From NCBI GenBank assembly GCA_905234815.1, contig CAJOIX010000006.1, positions 1 through 48,275 of the forward strand: a stretch of 48,275 bases of DNA. The letters are read 5' to 3'. Positions 6,959 to 15,173 of this stretch are shown here, piece by piece. How positions within the stretch are numbered: position 1 is the first letter of the stretch; every line of letters begins with the position of its first letter. The DNA comes from an uncultured Prevotella sp. (GTDB taxonomy: Bacteria; Bacteroidota; Bacteroidia; Bacteroidales; Bacteroidaceae). A program made the position numbers and the translations under genes. The notes below the pieces were generated by a model that saw only the letters and a program-made list of their open reading frames with translations, ran no database searches and was not told where the DNA came from.

Positions 6959-9118
6959 ATGAAAGTTTACCAACCTACCGAAATTAAGAACATTGCCTTG
7001 ATTGGCAGTGCGGGTTCCGGCAAGACCACCCTTGCCGAAGCTATGTTGTTTGAAAGTGGTGTGATTAAGCGTCGTGGCTCCGTAGAGCAGAAAAACACCG
7101 TGAGCGACTATTTCCCCGTGGAGCAGGAATATGGCTACAGCGTATTCCCCACTGTGTTCCACGCTGAATGGAACAACAAGAAACTCAACGTGATTGACTG
7201 TCCGGGTAGCGACGATTTCGTTGGTGGTGCCATCACCGCTTTGAATGTGACCGACCAGGCCCTGGTGCTCGTCAACGGGCAGTATGGTCCGGAGGTGGGT
7301 ACACAGAACGCTTTCCGCAATACCGAGAAGCTGAAGAAACCTGTAATCTTCCTCGTAAACCAACTTGACAGGGAAAACTGCGATTTTGATCGCTTGGTTG
7401 CTTCCATGCGCGATATATATGGCCAGAAGTGTGTATTGGTACAGTATCCGCTTGAAACAGGTCCAAACTTCCATTCGCTCATCGATGTGCTGCTGATGAA
7501 GAAATACTCTTGGAAGCCCGAGGGTGGCGCTCCCATCATCGAGGATGTTCCTGCCGAGGAGTATGAAAAGGCACACGCGCTCCACGCTGCGCTGGTCGAG
7601 GCTGCCGCCGAGAACGACGAGACGCTCATGGAGAAGTTCTTCGAAGCAGAGACCCTCTCTGAAGACGAGATTCGCGAAGGTATCCGCAAGGGTTTGGTAG
7701 AACGTAGCATCTTCCCCGTGTTCTGCGTTTGCGCACAGAAAGACATGGGTGTGCGCCGCCTGATGGAATTCCTGGGCAATGTGGTGCCATTCGTTACTGA
7801 TATGCCTCCTGTGAAAAACACCCGTGGCGAGGAGGTTAAGGTTGATCCTGCTGCCCCCACGGCGTTGTATTTCTTCAAGACTGGTCTGGAGCCACACATC
7901 GGCGAGGTGTCTTACTTCAAGGTGCTGAGCGGAACAGTGAAGACTGGCGACGACCTGAACAATGCTGATCGCGGTTCGAAGGAGCGCATTGGCCAGCTTT
8001 ATGCCTGCGCCGGTGCCAACCGTATACCTGTGGATGAACTGCGTGCTGGCGACATTGGCTGCACCGTAAAATTGAAAGATGTAAAAACTGGAAACACCCT
8101 ATGCGCCAAGGATGCCGAGCAGCAGTTCGACTTCATCAAATATCCTAACTCGAAGTATTCGCGTGCCATCAAGGCCGTCAACTCTTCCGACACCGAGAAA
8201 CTAATGGCCGCTCTGCTGAAGATGCGCCAGGAAGACCCCACATGGGTGGTTGAGCAGTCGAAGGAACTGCGCCAGACCATTGTGCACGGTCAGGGTGAGT
8301 TCCACCTGCGCACACTGAAATGGCGTCTGGAGAACAACGAGAAGATTCCTGTAGAATACGTTGAAGCCAAGATTCCTTATCGTGAAACCATCACAAAGAC
8401 TGCGCGTGCCGACTATCGCCACAAGAAACAGTCGGGTGGTGCCGGACAGTTTGGTGAAGTACACCTCATTGTGGAGCCCTACACCGAGGGTATGCCCGAT
8501 CCCGTGGCTTACAAGTTCAACGGTCAGGAGTACAAGATGAACATCAAGAGCCGCGAGGAAATCGACCTGGAGTGGGGCGGTAAGCTCGTGTTCCTGAACT
8601 CGGTTGTGGGTGGAGCCATCGATATGCGCTTCATGCCTGCCATTCTGAAAGGTGTGATGGAACGCATGGAACGCGGCCCGCTCACCGGCAGTTACGCTCG
8701 CGATGTGCGCGTGGTGGTGTACGATGGTAAGATGCACCCCGTTGACTCCAACGAACTTTCGTTCATGCTGGCTGCCCGTCAGGCCTTCTCGGCTGCCTTC
8801 AAAGAGGCCGGACCAAAGATTCTGGAGCCTATCTACGACCTGGAAGTGCTCGTTCCTGCCGACTATATGGGCGATGTGATGAGCGATTTGCAGGGTCGCC
8901 GCGCCATCATCATGGGTATGGACAGCGAGGCTGGCTACCAGAAGCTCTCGGCCAAGATTCCTCTGAAGGAACTGTCGAGCTACTCCATTGCGCTGAGCTC
9001 GCTCACTGGTGGACGCGCATCGTTCAACACCTCGTTCTCGAGCTACGAACTCGTGCCCAACGATATTCAGCAGCAGCTCATCAAAGAGCACGAAGCCGAA
9101 CAGCAGGAAGAAGACTAA
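6959..9118 (+). CDS. fusA2: EF-G paralogue (EF-G2-like) with altered GTPase motifs
   Basis: This 719-residue protein has the full EF-G layout: G domain (1 to about 280), domain II, domain III (QGEFHL near 440), domain IV with the RETI...KKQSGGAGQFG stretch, and domain V. The Walker A motif is GSAGSGKTT (16-24). In G3, canonical DTPGH is DCPGS: the catalytic His is Ser84. Switch I lacks the usual RGIT (here EYGYS) and G4 is NQLD rather than NKMD. This fits the Bacteroidetes EF-G2 group; in Bacteroides thetaiotaomicron a paralogue of this sort is reported to support translation without GTP hydrolysis and to matter for gut colonisation. Assignment to that orthologue is by motif, not alignment. 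It is monocistronic, with its own promoter and terminator. Confidence 0.88.
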   Translation: MKVYQPTEIKNIALIGSAGSGKTTLAEAMLFESGVIKRRGSVEQKNTVSDYFPVEQEYGYSVFPTVFHAEWNNKKLNVIDCPGSDDFVGGAITALNVTDQALVLVNGQYGPEVGTQNAFRNTEKLKKPVIFLVNQLDRENCDFDRLVASMRDIYGQKCVLVQYPLETGPNFHSLIDVLLMKKYSWKPEGGAPIIEDVPAEEYEKAHALHAALVEAAAENDETLMEKFFEAETLSEDEIREGIRKGLVERSIFPVFCVCAQKDMGVRRLMEFLGNVVPFVTDMPPVKNTRGEEVKVDPAAPTALYFFKTGLEPHIGEVSYFKVLSGTVKTGDDLNNADRGSKERIGQLYACAGANRIPVDELRAGDIGCTVKLKDVKTGNTLCAKDAEQQFDFIKYPNSKYSRAIKAVNSSDTEKLMAALLKMRQEDPTWVVEQSKELRQTIVHGQGEFHLRTLKWRLENNEKIPVEYVEAKIPYRETITKTARADYRHKKQSGGAGQFGEVHLIVEPYTEGMPDPVAYKFNGQEYKMNIKSREEIDLEWGGKLVFLNSVVGGAIDMRFMPAILKGVMERMERGPLTGSYARDVRVVVYDGKMHPVDSNELSFMLAARQAFSAAFKEAGPKILEPIYDLEVLVPADYMGDVMSDLQGRRAIIMGMDSEAGYQKLSAKIPLKELSSYSIALSSLTGGRASFNTSFSSYELVPNDIQQQLIKEHEAEQQEED

Positions 9119-9134
9119 TCTAATCTATAAATTG

Positions 9135-9178
9135 CCCCGCTTGTTGAATCGAACAGACTCAACAAGTGGGGATTTTTA
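9135..9178 (+). terminator. Rho-independent terminator after the EF-G2-like gene
   Basis: CCCCGCTTGTTGA (9135-9147) pairs with TCAACAAGTGGGG (9159-9171), 13 base pairs with one G-T, followed by ATTTTTATA. The next start codon lies only a few bases beyond the T run. Confidence 0.85.
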
Positions 9179-9183
9179 TACCT

Positions 9184-9789
9184 ATGCGCCACGTTCTGCT
9201 CATCATCCTCTCGGCCTTGCTGGCCAGTTGCGCCGATACACCGCAGCCGGCCCGCTGCATCCTGCCCGCCGACTGTCCGCTCCGCGCCGGCGATGTGGTA
9301 TTCCGGCGTGGCTCCGGACTCACCTCGCAGGCCGTGATTGCCGCCGAGCGCGATGGCGTCTATTCGCACGCAGGGCTGGTGGTCGATTCCGCAGGCGTGA
9401 TGATGATTGTGCACGCAGTGCCTGGCGAGCCCGATTTCGAAGGCGATGTGGACCGCGTGAAGATGGACCGGCTGGACCGATTCTACTCGTCGGTATATGC
9501 ACAGGCTGGCGCGGTGTACCGGCACAGCGACTCGCTGGCGGCGCAAAGGGCGGCCCAGGCGGCTGTGGAACTCTACAGGCGCGGAGTGTTGTTCGACGAT
9601 GATTACAACGATCTCGACACCACGCGTATGTATTGTACCGAGCTGGTGACGCACGCTTACGCGCGCGCAGGCGTTCCTTTAAATAATATAGCGCACGAGA
9701 AGGTGAATTTTCTGTGGGTTTCCGCCGCAGTGGTGCTCCCCTCGGCGCTGATCAATAGCGGCGAACTCAGTCTGGTCCGACAGTTTTAG
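9184..9789 (+). CDS. Lipoprotein with permuted NlpC/P60 (YiiX-like) peptidase fold
   Basis: This 201-residue protein has a lipoprotein signal MRHVLLIILSALLASC, with Cys16 as the lipidated residue. The mature part shows the order typical of permuted papain-like YiiX/YaeF proteins: RAGDVVFRRG, then YSHAGLVV with His62, then late MYCTELV with candidate nucleophile Cys151. Such enzymes act on amide or ester bonds in peptidoglycan or lipids; the substrate here is unknown. The start at 9184 is chosen over an upstream in-frame ATG (9166) because that one lies inside the terminator stem and precedes the signal peptide. It has no room for its own promoter unless inside the fusA2 end. Confidence 0.82.
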   Translation: MRHVLLIILSALLASCADTPQPARCILPADCPLRAGDVVFRRGSGLTSQAVIAAERDGVYSHAGLVVDSAGVMMIVHAVPGEPDFEGDVDRVKMDRLDRFYSSVYAQAGAVYRHSDSLAAQRAAQAAVELYRRGVLFDDDYNDLDTTRMYCTELVTHAYARAGVPLNNIAHEKVNFLWVSAAVVLPSALINSGELSLVRQF

Positions 9790-9940
9790 CCCCCGTATTA
9801 CTCCCAAGGCGAGGAGCACATTCGCAAAGTGAAGGAGATTTTCTTTTTTTATAGTTCATTTATTGTTTAACCCCAAGCGCTCATCTCATCTAACCCCTCC
9901 GCTCGGCAGAGCGAGACATTGAGGCTGAGGCTTACTAAAA

Positions 9941-10351
9941 ATGAAAAAGCGTATGAAAAAACTATTGTTTTTCGCAGTGCTGGCCGTATGCGGCCTGATG
10001 TTTGTCAGTTGTGGCAAGGACACTCCTGGAAAAGTGCAGGAGAAAGCCCTGAAGTGCATCCAGCAGAAAGACTGGGATGGCTACCTGGCTCTGGTGAAGT
10101 TTAAGGATCAGGAAGATCCTGCCAAGGCCGAAAAAGTGAAGAACGGCTTTCGCCAGATTTTGGAGTCGAAAATGACCGACCAGCTCGAAAAGAAAGAGGG
10201 CATCAAGGACATTAAAATCCTGGAAGAGACCATCGACGGCGAGCAAGCCAAAGTGAAGTACAGCGTTGAATACGGCAACGGCGAGGTCGTGGAAAAAGAC
10301 CAAGACATGGTGCTTGTCGATGGCAAGTGGATGATTGATGCCGGAAAGTAA
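9941..10351 (+). CDS. Small lipoprotein, DUF4878-like (NTF2-like fold)
   Basis: This 136-residue protein has a basic start and hydrophobic core followed by FVSC, giving lipidated Cys24. The mature domain, beginning PGKVQEKALKCIQQKDWDGYLAL and ending VEKDQDMVLVDGKWMIDAGK, matches the pattern of DUF4878 or lumazine-binding-like lipoproteins: an N-terminal helix pair and a curved sheet ending in a W near the C-terminus. Its function is unknown. A second in-frame ATG at 9953 could be the real start, and both keep the signal peptide. A strong terminator follows about 35 bases after the stop. Confidence 0.8.
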   Translation: MKKRMKKLLFFAVLAVCGLMFVSCGKDTPGKVQEKALKCIQQKDWDGYLALVKFKDQEDPAKAEKVKNGFRQILESKMTDQLEKKEGIKDIKILEETIDGEQAKVKYSVEYGNGEVVEKDQDMVLVDGKWMIDAGK

Positions 10352-10385
10352 CGTAACAGGCAGATAATCAATACTTTCTTACACA

Positions 10386-10425
10386 TCGGGCGCTGAAGGA
10401 TTGTTTTCCCTTCAGCGCCCGATTT
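10386..10425 (+). terminator. Strong hairpin terminator after the DUF4878-like lipoprotein
   Basis: TCGGGCGCTGAAGG (386-399 of this kilobase, that is 10386-10399) pairs perfectly with CCTTCAGCGCCCGA (10409-10422), followed by TTTT. Confidence 0.88.
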
Positions 10426-10427
10426 TC

Positions 10428-10510
10428 AAAAGGATAGCTTTTGCGCTCCAAAAGCTATCCTTTTGCGCGGCAAAAGCTATGCTTTCGGCGACCAAAAGCA
10501 TAGCTTTTAG
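10428..10510. repeat. Hairpin-array repeat, AAAAGCTATGCTTTT family, copy 2
   Basis: Four units alternate in orientation, with AAAAGGATAGCTTTT and AAAAGCTATCCTTTT variants as well as the GCTATGC form. The flank is GAAAACCGCC. It lies between two convergent transcription units. Bases 10352-10714 hold only two terminators and this array. Confidence 0.85.
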
Positions 10511-10576
10511 AAAACCGCCTTTCGGTGCCTGTTTTTCATATTGTTTCCGGTGCAGATTATTTTAGTGCATTGGCAT

Positions 10577-10611
10577 AAAAAAATCCCGATGCATCGTGTT
10601 GATACATCGGG
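10577..10611 (-). terminator. Terminator of the rpsF-rpsR-rplI operon
   Basis: Read on the minus strand, CCCGATGTATC (10611-10601) pairs with GATGCATCGGG (10595-10585) around a 5-base loop and is followed by a run of seven T. Confidence 0.85.
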
Positions 10612-10714
10612 GGACAAACAAACTTATAAATTCTTGCTTTACAGTGCGAAAAAATAATTCTGTTTTTCGAGTTGCGGGCAGTACGCATAGCGCAGTATGC
10701 CGGCAACAAGATAT

Positions 10715-11317
10715 TTATTCAGCTGCGGGAGCTTCAGTTTCTGCGGGAGCTTCGGTCTCAGCGGGTGCTTCAACGGCAGCTTCTTCAGCTACGGCTTCCT
10801 CGGCAGTTTCTGCTTTTGCAGCCTTTTCTTCCAACAGTGCTTTGTTGGCAGCTTCGGCAGCGGCAAGTTCAGCAGCGTTTTCGGCAATCACCTTCACGGG
10901 AACTTTCACTTCAACTTCCTTGTGGAAGTGAACAGTAGCCTCGTAGTCGCCTACGCGACGTACGTCTTTCATGGTGATGATCTTGCGATCCACTTCAATG
11001 CCGAGCTTCTGCAGTGCCTCAGCTACGTGGGCGGCACCTACAGAACCATAGGCCTGGCCGGTAACGCTCACCTTGGTGGCGATTTCGAGTGCTACGCCTT
11101 CGAAAGCCTTAGCCTTCTCCAGAGCAGCCTGCTTGAGCTTCTCGAGTTTGGCAGCCTGCTGGCGCAGGTTTTCTGCGAGCACCTTCTTGGCAGAAGGAGA
11201 GGCAATCACTGCCTTGCCCTGAGGGATAAGGTAGTTGCGGCCATAACCCGACTTAACATTCACGATATCGTTCTTGTAACCCAATCCGATAATGTCTTCT
11301 TTCAAAATAATTTCCAT
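10715..11317 (-). CDS. rplI: 50S ribosomal protein L9 with acidic C-terminal extension
   Basis: This 200-residue protein has a classic L9 N-domain (MEIILKEDIIGLGYKNDIV, with GYGRNYLIPQGKA), a long linker helix and the C-domain ending KVPVKVIAE near residue 145. Bacterial L9 is usually about 150 residues. Here roughly 50 extra Ala- and Glu-rich residues follow, with APAETE repeats. L9 binds 23S rRNA and restrains frameshifting. It is the last gene of the operon, 18 bases after rpsR, and is followed by a terminator. The extension is low-complexity and probably disordered. Confidence 0.97.
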   Translation of the reverse strand: MEIILKEDIIGLGYKNDIVNVKSGYGRNYLIPQGKAVIASPSAKKVLAENLRQQAAKLEKLKQAALEKAKAFEGVALEIATKVSVTGQAYGSVGAAHVAEALQKLGIEVDRKIITMKDVRRVGDYEATVHFHKEVEVKVPVKVIAENAAELAAAEAANKALLEEKAAKAETAEEAVAEEAAVEAPAETEAPAETEAPAAE

Positions 11318-11335
11318 ACTTTGTCCTCCTTTTCT

Positions 11336-11599
11336 TTATTTCATCAAATCGGTTACATAGGGAAGAAGTGCAATCTGGCGTGCACGCTTGATGGCTTGGG
11401 CCACGCGGCGCTGGTATTTCAGACTGGTACCTGTGATACGGCGGGGAAGAATCTTACCCTGCTCGTTGAGGAACTTCTTCAGGAACTCGGGATCTTTGTA
11501 GTCGATGTACTTGATTCCGCTTTTCTTAAAGCGGCAATACTTCTTCTTCTTGGTGTCGATAGAAGGAGCGGTCAAATAACGGATTTCTGTTTCTGCCAT
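11336..11599 (-). CDS. rpsR: 30S ribosomal protein S18
   Basis: This 87-residue protein has the S18 core: [43 protein letters not shown], continuing to ALLPY. The N-terminus ([13 protein letters not shown]) has one Cys only, so it is not the zinc form. S18 pairs with S6 on the small-subunit platform, which agrees with the gene order rpsF-rpsR and the 3-base gap between them. Confidence 0.97.
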   Translation of the reverse strand: MAETEIRYLTAPSIDTKKKKYCRFKKSGIKYIDYKDPEFLKKFLNEQGKILPRRITGTSLKYQRRVAQAIKRARQIALLPYVTDLMK

Positions 11600-11602
11600 G
11601 GT

Positions 11603-11947
11603 TTATGCCTCCTCTTTTTTTGCATATTTCTGACGACGCTTTTCTGCATAGGCTGCAGCGAACTTGTCGAGCTTCACGGTCATGAAGCGAATCACACGCT
11701 CGTCGCGGCGATAGGCGGTCTCCAGAGTGTTAATAACTGCGGGCTCTGCTTTGAATTCCAACAGGCAGTAGAAACCTGTTGATTTCTTCTCAATAGCATA
11801 AGCCATCTTTTTCAGTCCCCAGGTCTCTTCATTCAGAATCTCTGCTCCTTTGTCTTCGAGCACTTTCTTGAACTTAGCGACCGTTTCCTTCATCTGATCA
11901 TCAGACAAAACGGGAGTCAAAATGAAAACGGTTTCGTATTGATTCAT
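11603..11947 (-). CDS. rpsF: 30S ribosomal protein S6
   Basis: This 114-residue protein shows the S6 fold signature: [15 protein letters not shown] at the start, [22 protein letters not shown] in the middle and [18 protein letters not shown] near the end. S6 binds S18 in the 30S platform. It is first in the operon, with a matching promoter about 80 bases upstream. The leader includes a short GC-rich hairpin (GGGGAACGCCCC); in other phyla the S6-S18 complex binds such leaders to regulate itself, but I cannot confirm the conserved loop here. Confidence 0.96.
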   Translation of the reverse strand: MNQYETVFILTPVLSDDQMKETVAKFKKVLEDKGAEILNEETWGLKKMAYAIEKKSTGFYCLLEFKAEPAVINTLETAYRRDERVIRFMTVKLDKFAAAYAEKRRQKYAKKEEA

Positions 11948-12028
11948 AATGAGTAAAAGTGAATAAATAATTTAATTTTGTTTGTTGCCCTTGCTCCGTG
12001 GGGCGTTCCCCTGGCGCAAAAAGCGGTG

Positions 12029-12060
12029 CAAAAGTAGATAAAATTTCGGTAACTCGCAAA
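12029..12060 (-). promoter_or_regulatory. Promoter of rpsF-rpsR-rplI
   Basis: On the minus strand TTTG is at 12060-12057 and TActTTTG at 12036-12029, 20 bases apart. This is a good Bacteroidetes promoter and implies a leader of about 75 bases. Confidence 0.72.
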
Positions 12061-12143
12061 TTTTCTGCAAGTTTTCCGCTGTTTATCTCTTTTGCACCGC
12101 TTCTGTTTGTCGTTGAGCGGGGCGCGGCCCTGTTCCGGAAGTG

Positions 12144-12851
12144 TTATGCTTCTTCGCTCACGGGGGCAATGAGTTTGTAGCCCTTGCCGTGGATGTTGAT
12201 GATTTCAATCTGCGGATCGTCCTTCAGGTGCTTGCGCAGCTTGGTGATATAGACATCCATAGAACGTGCATTGAAATAATTGTCGTCAATCCAGATGGTT
12301 TTCAGGGCGAAGTCGCGCTGCAGGATTTCGTTGGTGTGAGCGCAGAGCAGTGCCAGCAGTTCGTTCTCCTTGGTGGTGAGCTTGGTTTGCTTCTCGCCGA
12401 TGGTGAGGAGCTGTTTCTGCGTGTCGAAGAGGAATTGGCCGATGGTGTATTGAGTGGTTTCCTTCAGTTTCTTGCCACCTTTCACGCGGCGCAGAATGGC
12501 TTCCACACGGAACACGAGCTCTTCCATGGAGAAGGGCTTGGTGATGTAGTCGTCGGCGCCAATCTTGAAGCCTTCCAGTATGTCTTCCTTCAGGGTCTTG
12601 GCCGTGAGGAAGATGATGGGCACTTCGGTGTTGATTTGGCGGATTTCCTTGGCCAGCGCGAAGCCGTCCTTCTTAGGCATCATCACGTCGAGCACACAGA
12701 TGTCGAACGGTTGGTTCTGAAATTCAGCAAAACCAACTTCTCCGTCGGGGCAGAGCGTGGCATCGTAGCCTTTGGCCTGCAGGTATTCACGGAGCAACAT
12801 GCCGAGGTTTTCGTCGTCCTCGCAAAGTAAAATTTTCAGTTTCTCGTCCAT
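12144..12851 (-). CDS. rprY: OmpR/PhoB-type response regulator (RprY-like)
   Basis: This 235-residue protein has a receiver domain with acidic pocket CEDDE (10-14), phosphoacceptor Asp55 (ICVLDVMMPK) and FLTAKT with the conserved Lys. A C-terminal winged helix follows (LTTKENELLALLCAHTNEILQRD, then SMDVYITKLRKHLKDDP). The start ATG at 12851 is chosen because the receiver begins there; the longer frame runs into the kinase gene. It follows the histidine kinase by 46 bases, and the pair matches the Bacteroides RprX/RprY system in size and order. RprX/RprY was first found through effects on tetracycline resistance; its natural signal is unclear. Confidence 0.9.
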   Translation of the reverse strand: MDEKLKILLCEDDENLGMLLREYLQAKGYDATLCPDGEVGFAEFQNQPFDICVLDVMMPKKDGFALAKEIRQINTEVPIIFLTAKTLKEDILEGFKIGADDYITKPFSMEELVFRVEAILRRVKGGKKLKETTQYTIGQFLFDTQKQLLTIGEKQTKLTTKENELLALLCAHTNEILQRDFALKTIWIDDNYFNARSMDVYITKLRKHLKDDPQIEIINIHGKGYKLIAPVSEEA

Positions 12852-12897
12852 AGCGTCTATTGTTTTTAGTGAGTTGATATTTACGTTTTCTTTTGTT

Positions 12898-14460
12898 TTA
12901 GCTTTCTTGGATGAATGGCAGCCGGATGGTGAAGGTCGAACCTTCGCCGAATTCGCTCTCGAGGCGTATGTCGCCATCGTTCAGTGCAACTATGTTTTTC
13001 ACGTAGGCCAGCCCGAGTCCGAAGCCTTTCACGTCGTGTACGTTGCCAGTGTGTACGCGATAGAATTGATCAAAGATTTTCTTTTGGTTTTCCTTCTTGA
13101 TGCCCAGTCCGTTGTCGGTGATGGAGAAGCATACGTATTTGTCGTCGTTCCATGTGCGCAGGTGGATGTTGAGTGGGGTGTTGGGCTTGGAGTATTTCAC
13201 GGCGTTGTCGAGCAGATTGCTGATGGCGTTGGGGAAGTGTGTCTCATCAACGTAGATGGTGGAGTCAATGGCTTCAATTTCCGTGGTGATCCGGCCGCCA
13301 GTGTGCTCCACGCGGAAGGCGAAGGCTTCGGCCTGTGTTTCCACAAGTTCGTTCAGGTCCATTTCTTTCTTCTTCACGGCTACGCTCTTGCGGTCGAACA
13401 TGGACATTTGCAGCACTTTTTCCACGAGTAGCCGCAGGCGCTTTGATTCATCGTTGGTCACCTTGCCGAGGTATTGCAACATGGATGGGGTCTTCTCTAC
13501 GCTCTGATCGTTGAGCATCTGTGCGGCGAGCGAGATGGAGGCGATGGGCGTTTTGAGCTCGTGGGTCATGTTGTTGATGAAGTCGTTTTTCATCTCGGAG
13601 TATTTCTTCTGTCGGAAGATGATGGCAATGGTGAAGAGGAAGGTGACCAGCAGGATGAGCGTGAACATTACCGATGGAATCATATAGCGCACCGAGGAGA
13701 AGATGTACTTGTTCATGTCGGGGAAGTGTACCTTCACAATGCCCATCTTCGTCTGCGGGTCGTTGCGGAAGAGCACTTGCGAGTAGCTGTTTTTCACGCC
13801 TTCTTCGGTATAGTCGGGACAGCGATATACTTCACGGTCGTCTTGCGTGGTGACCACAAAATGGTAGGGAATGTTGATTCCGTTGTTCATCAGCTCGGCC
13901 TTGAGGTCTTGATCGAGAAGCTTGAAGTTGATGCGCTCCGACAGGGGCTTCTCCGAAGCGGAGTAGAGTATGGTATAGACCACCTCGTCGAGCAGGGCGC
14001 GCTGATAGACGTATCGGTTTTTGATTACTTCCTGCATCGATTTGGAGGCTTCGCTGAGCGAGGCGTTATCGGAGCGGAGAATCAGTGCGCGGGGCAGCTG
14101 CGAGGGCTTTGTGCCCATGGTCTGGAGTTCGAACGAAGAGTAGATGGTTCCGTCTTTTCCTACCACAGAGAACTGGTGCGACTTCTGCATTGGTGCGTCG
14201 GGCTGATTGGTGCGGTTTCCCAGCGAATCGTTCAGCATTGCGCGGCGGGCGCTTTCTGCCACGTCTTTCTCCAGATAGCGCATCGTTTCGTTCAGTTCCA
14301 AGTTGCGCGAGGCTTGATTCAGCGCGCGGTTCACGCTCTCGTCAAATTGTTCGCGCTTCATGTTGGCCATTTCGGAGATGTATTCCAGCTGCAGATAGAG
14401 CAAAGCCAGAAATGAAATGCCCATGATGGTGGCGATGATGATGATGGTCTTCTTCTTCAT
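12898..14460 (-). CDS. rprX: Sensor histidine kinase (RprX-like)
   Basis: This 520-residue protein has a transmembrane helix at about 5-26, a periplasmic domain up to about 255, and a second helix at 258-282. The HisKA domain has phosphorylated His300 (NNMTHELKTPIAS), and the ATPase boxes are NLLDNAVKYS, DNGLGI, FDQFYRV and GFGLGLAYV. The length is nearly that of Bacteroides RprX (about 519). The start at 14460 places the first helix at the N-terminus. A -7-like box TAccTTTG at 14473-14466 lies only a few bases from the ATG with no proper -33 partner, so a near-leaderless transcript is possible but unproven. rprY follows. Confidence 0.92.
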   Translation of the reverse strand: MKKKTIIIIATIMGISFLALLYLQLEYISEMANMKREQFDESVNRALNQASRNLELNETMRYLEKDVAESARRAMLNDSLGNRTNQPDAPMQKSHQFSVVGKDGTIYSSFELQTMGTKPSQLPRALILRSDNASLSEASKSMQEVIKNRYVYQRALLDEVVYTILYSASEKPLSERINFKLLDQDLKAELMNNGINIPYHFVVTTQDDREVYRCPDYTEEGVKNSYSQVLFRNDPQTKMGIVKVHFPDMNKYIFSSVRYMIPSVMFTLILLVTFLFTIAIIFRQKKYSEMKNDFINNMTHELKTPIASISLAAQMLNDQSVEKTPSMLQYLGKVTNDESKRLRLLVEKVLQMSMFDRKSVAVKKKEMDLNELVETQAEAFAFRVEHTGGRITTEIEAIDSTIYVDETHFPNAISNLLDNAVKYSKPNTPLNIHLRTWNDDKYVCFSITDNGLGIKKENQKKIFDQFYRVHTGNVHDVKGFGLGLAYVKNIVALNDGDIRLESEFGEGSTFTIRLPFIQES

Positions 14461-14655
14461 GGGGGCAAAGGTATGGCTTTTTATCCGTATGTTAACACTC
14501 AAATGTTAAAATATCTCCTGATTTTTGGAATTTTAACGATTATGTGTCAATTTAGTTTCATATACGACATTAAATATCGATAAAGAAACGTTCATTGTAT
14601 ATTTCTCGACCGAGGTTGGAATGAAGTAGCGAAAAAATGGGGACTGATAAAAAGG

Positions 14656-15138
14656 TCAGTGTGTGCGCTCGTAGCTCACGAAATCGAAGCTGACGGAGTG
14701 CCGTTCGTCGCAGGGATGATGCTCGCGGGCTGTTTCTTTCCAGTCGGCGTAGGGCGGAAAGAAGGTGTCGGCCGCTGCCGGTGTGTCGTGAATCTCGGTC
14801 AGTAGCAGTCGGTCGGTCAGTGGCATGGCTTCGCGATAGACGCTGCTTCCGCCAATGATGAAGACCTCCTCGTCGGACGTGCAGTGTTTCAGAGCGTCTT
14901 CGAGCGATGGGAACACCTCGCATCCCTCGAATGTTTCCTTTGAGCGCGACAGCACAATATTGCGCCGTTGGGGCAGGGCTCCTTTGGGAAACGACTCAAA
15001 GGTGCGGCGCCCCATGATGATGGTGTGGCCCGTGGTTAGTGTGCGAAAATGCTTCATATCGTCGGGCAGCCGATAGAGTAGCGCGTTCTGGTATCCGATG
15101 GCGAGATTTTCTGCCACAGCCGCAATAATAGTTATCAT
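14656..15138 (-). CDS. folA: Dihydrofolate reductase
   Basis: This 160-residue protein makes tetrahydrofolate from dihydrofolate with NADPH. Visible motifs are MITIIAAVAENLAIGY, LPDDMKHFRTLT, IIMGRRTFESFP (cofactor and substrate contacts), NIVLSR and FIIGGSSVYREAM. The ATG at 15138 is preferred to an upstream GTG. It follows thyA by 35 bases; thymidylate synthase uses up methylene-tetrahydrofolate and yields dihydrofolate, so the pairing is functionally natural. Confidence 0.96.
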   Translation of the reverse strand: MITIIAAVAENLAIGYQNALLYRLPDDMKHFRTLTTGHTIIMGRRTFESFPKGALPQRRNIVLSRSKETFEGCEVFPSLEDALKHCTSDEEVFIIGGSSVYREAMPLTDRLLLTEIHDTPAAADTFFPPYADWKETAREHHPCDERHSVSFDFVSYERTH

Positions 15139-15173
15139 CACTCTGGATTGTGAATTATGGATTGTCGATTACC

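Noticed and set aside
9166..9183. Earlier ATG for the YiiX-like lipoprotein.
   Set aside because: It sits inside the terminator stem and would precede the signal peptide.
9009..9602. Various long open frames on the strand opposite or out of phase with strong genes.
   Set aside because: They are shadows of GC-rich coding sequence with low-complexity translations.
12852..12977. Upstream extension of the response regulator.
   Set aside because: It overlaps the kinase gene and adds residues before the receiver domain with no family similarity.
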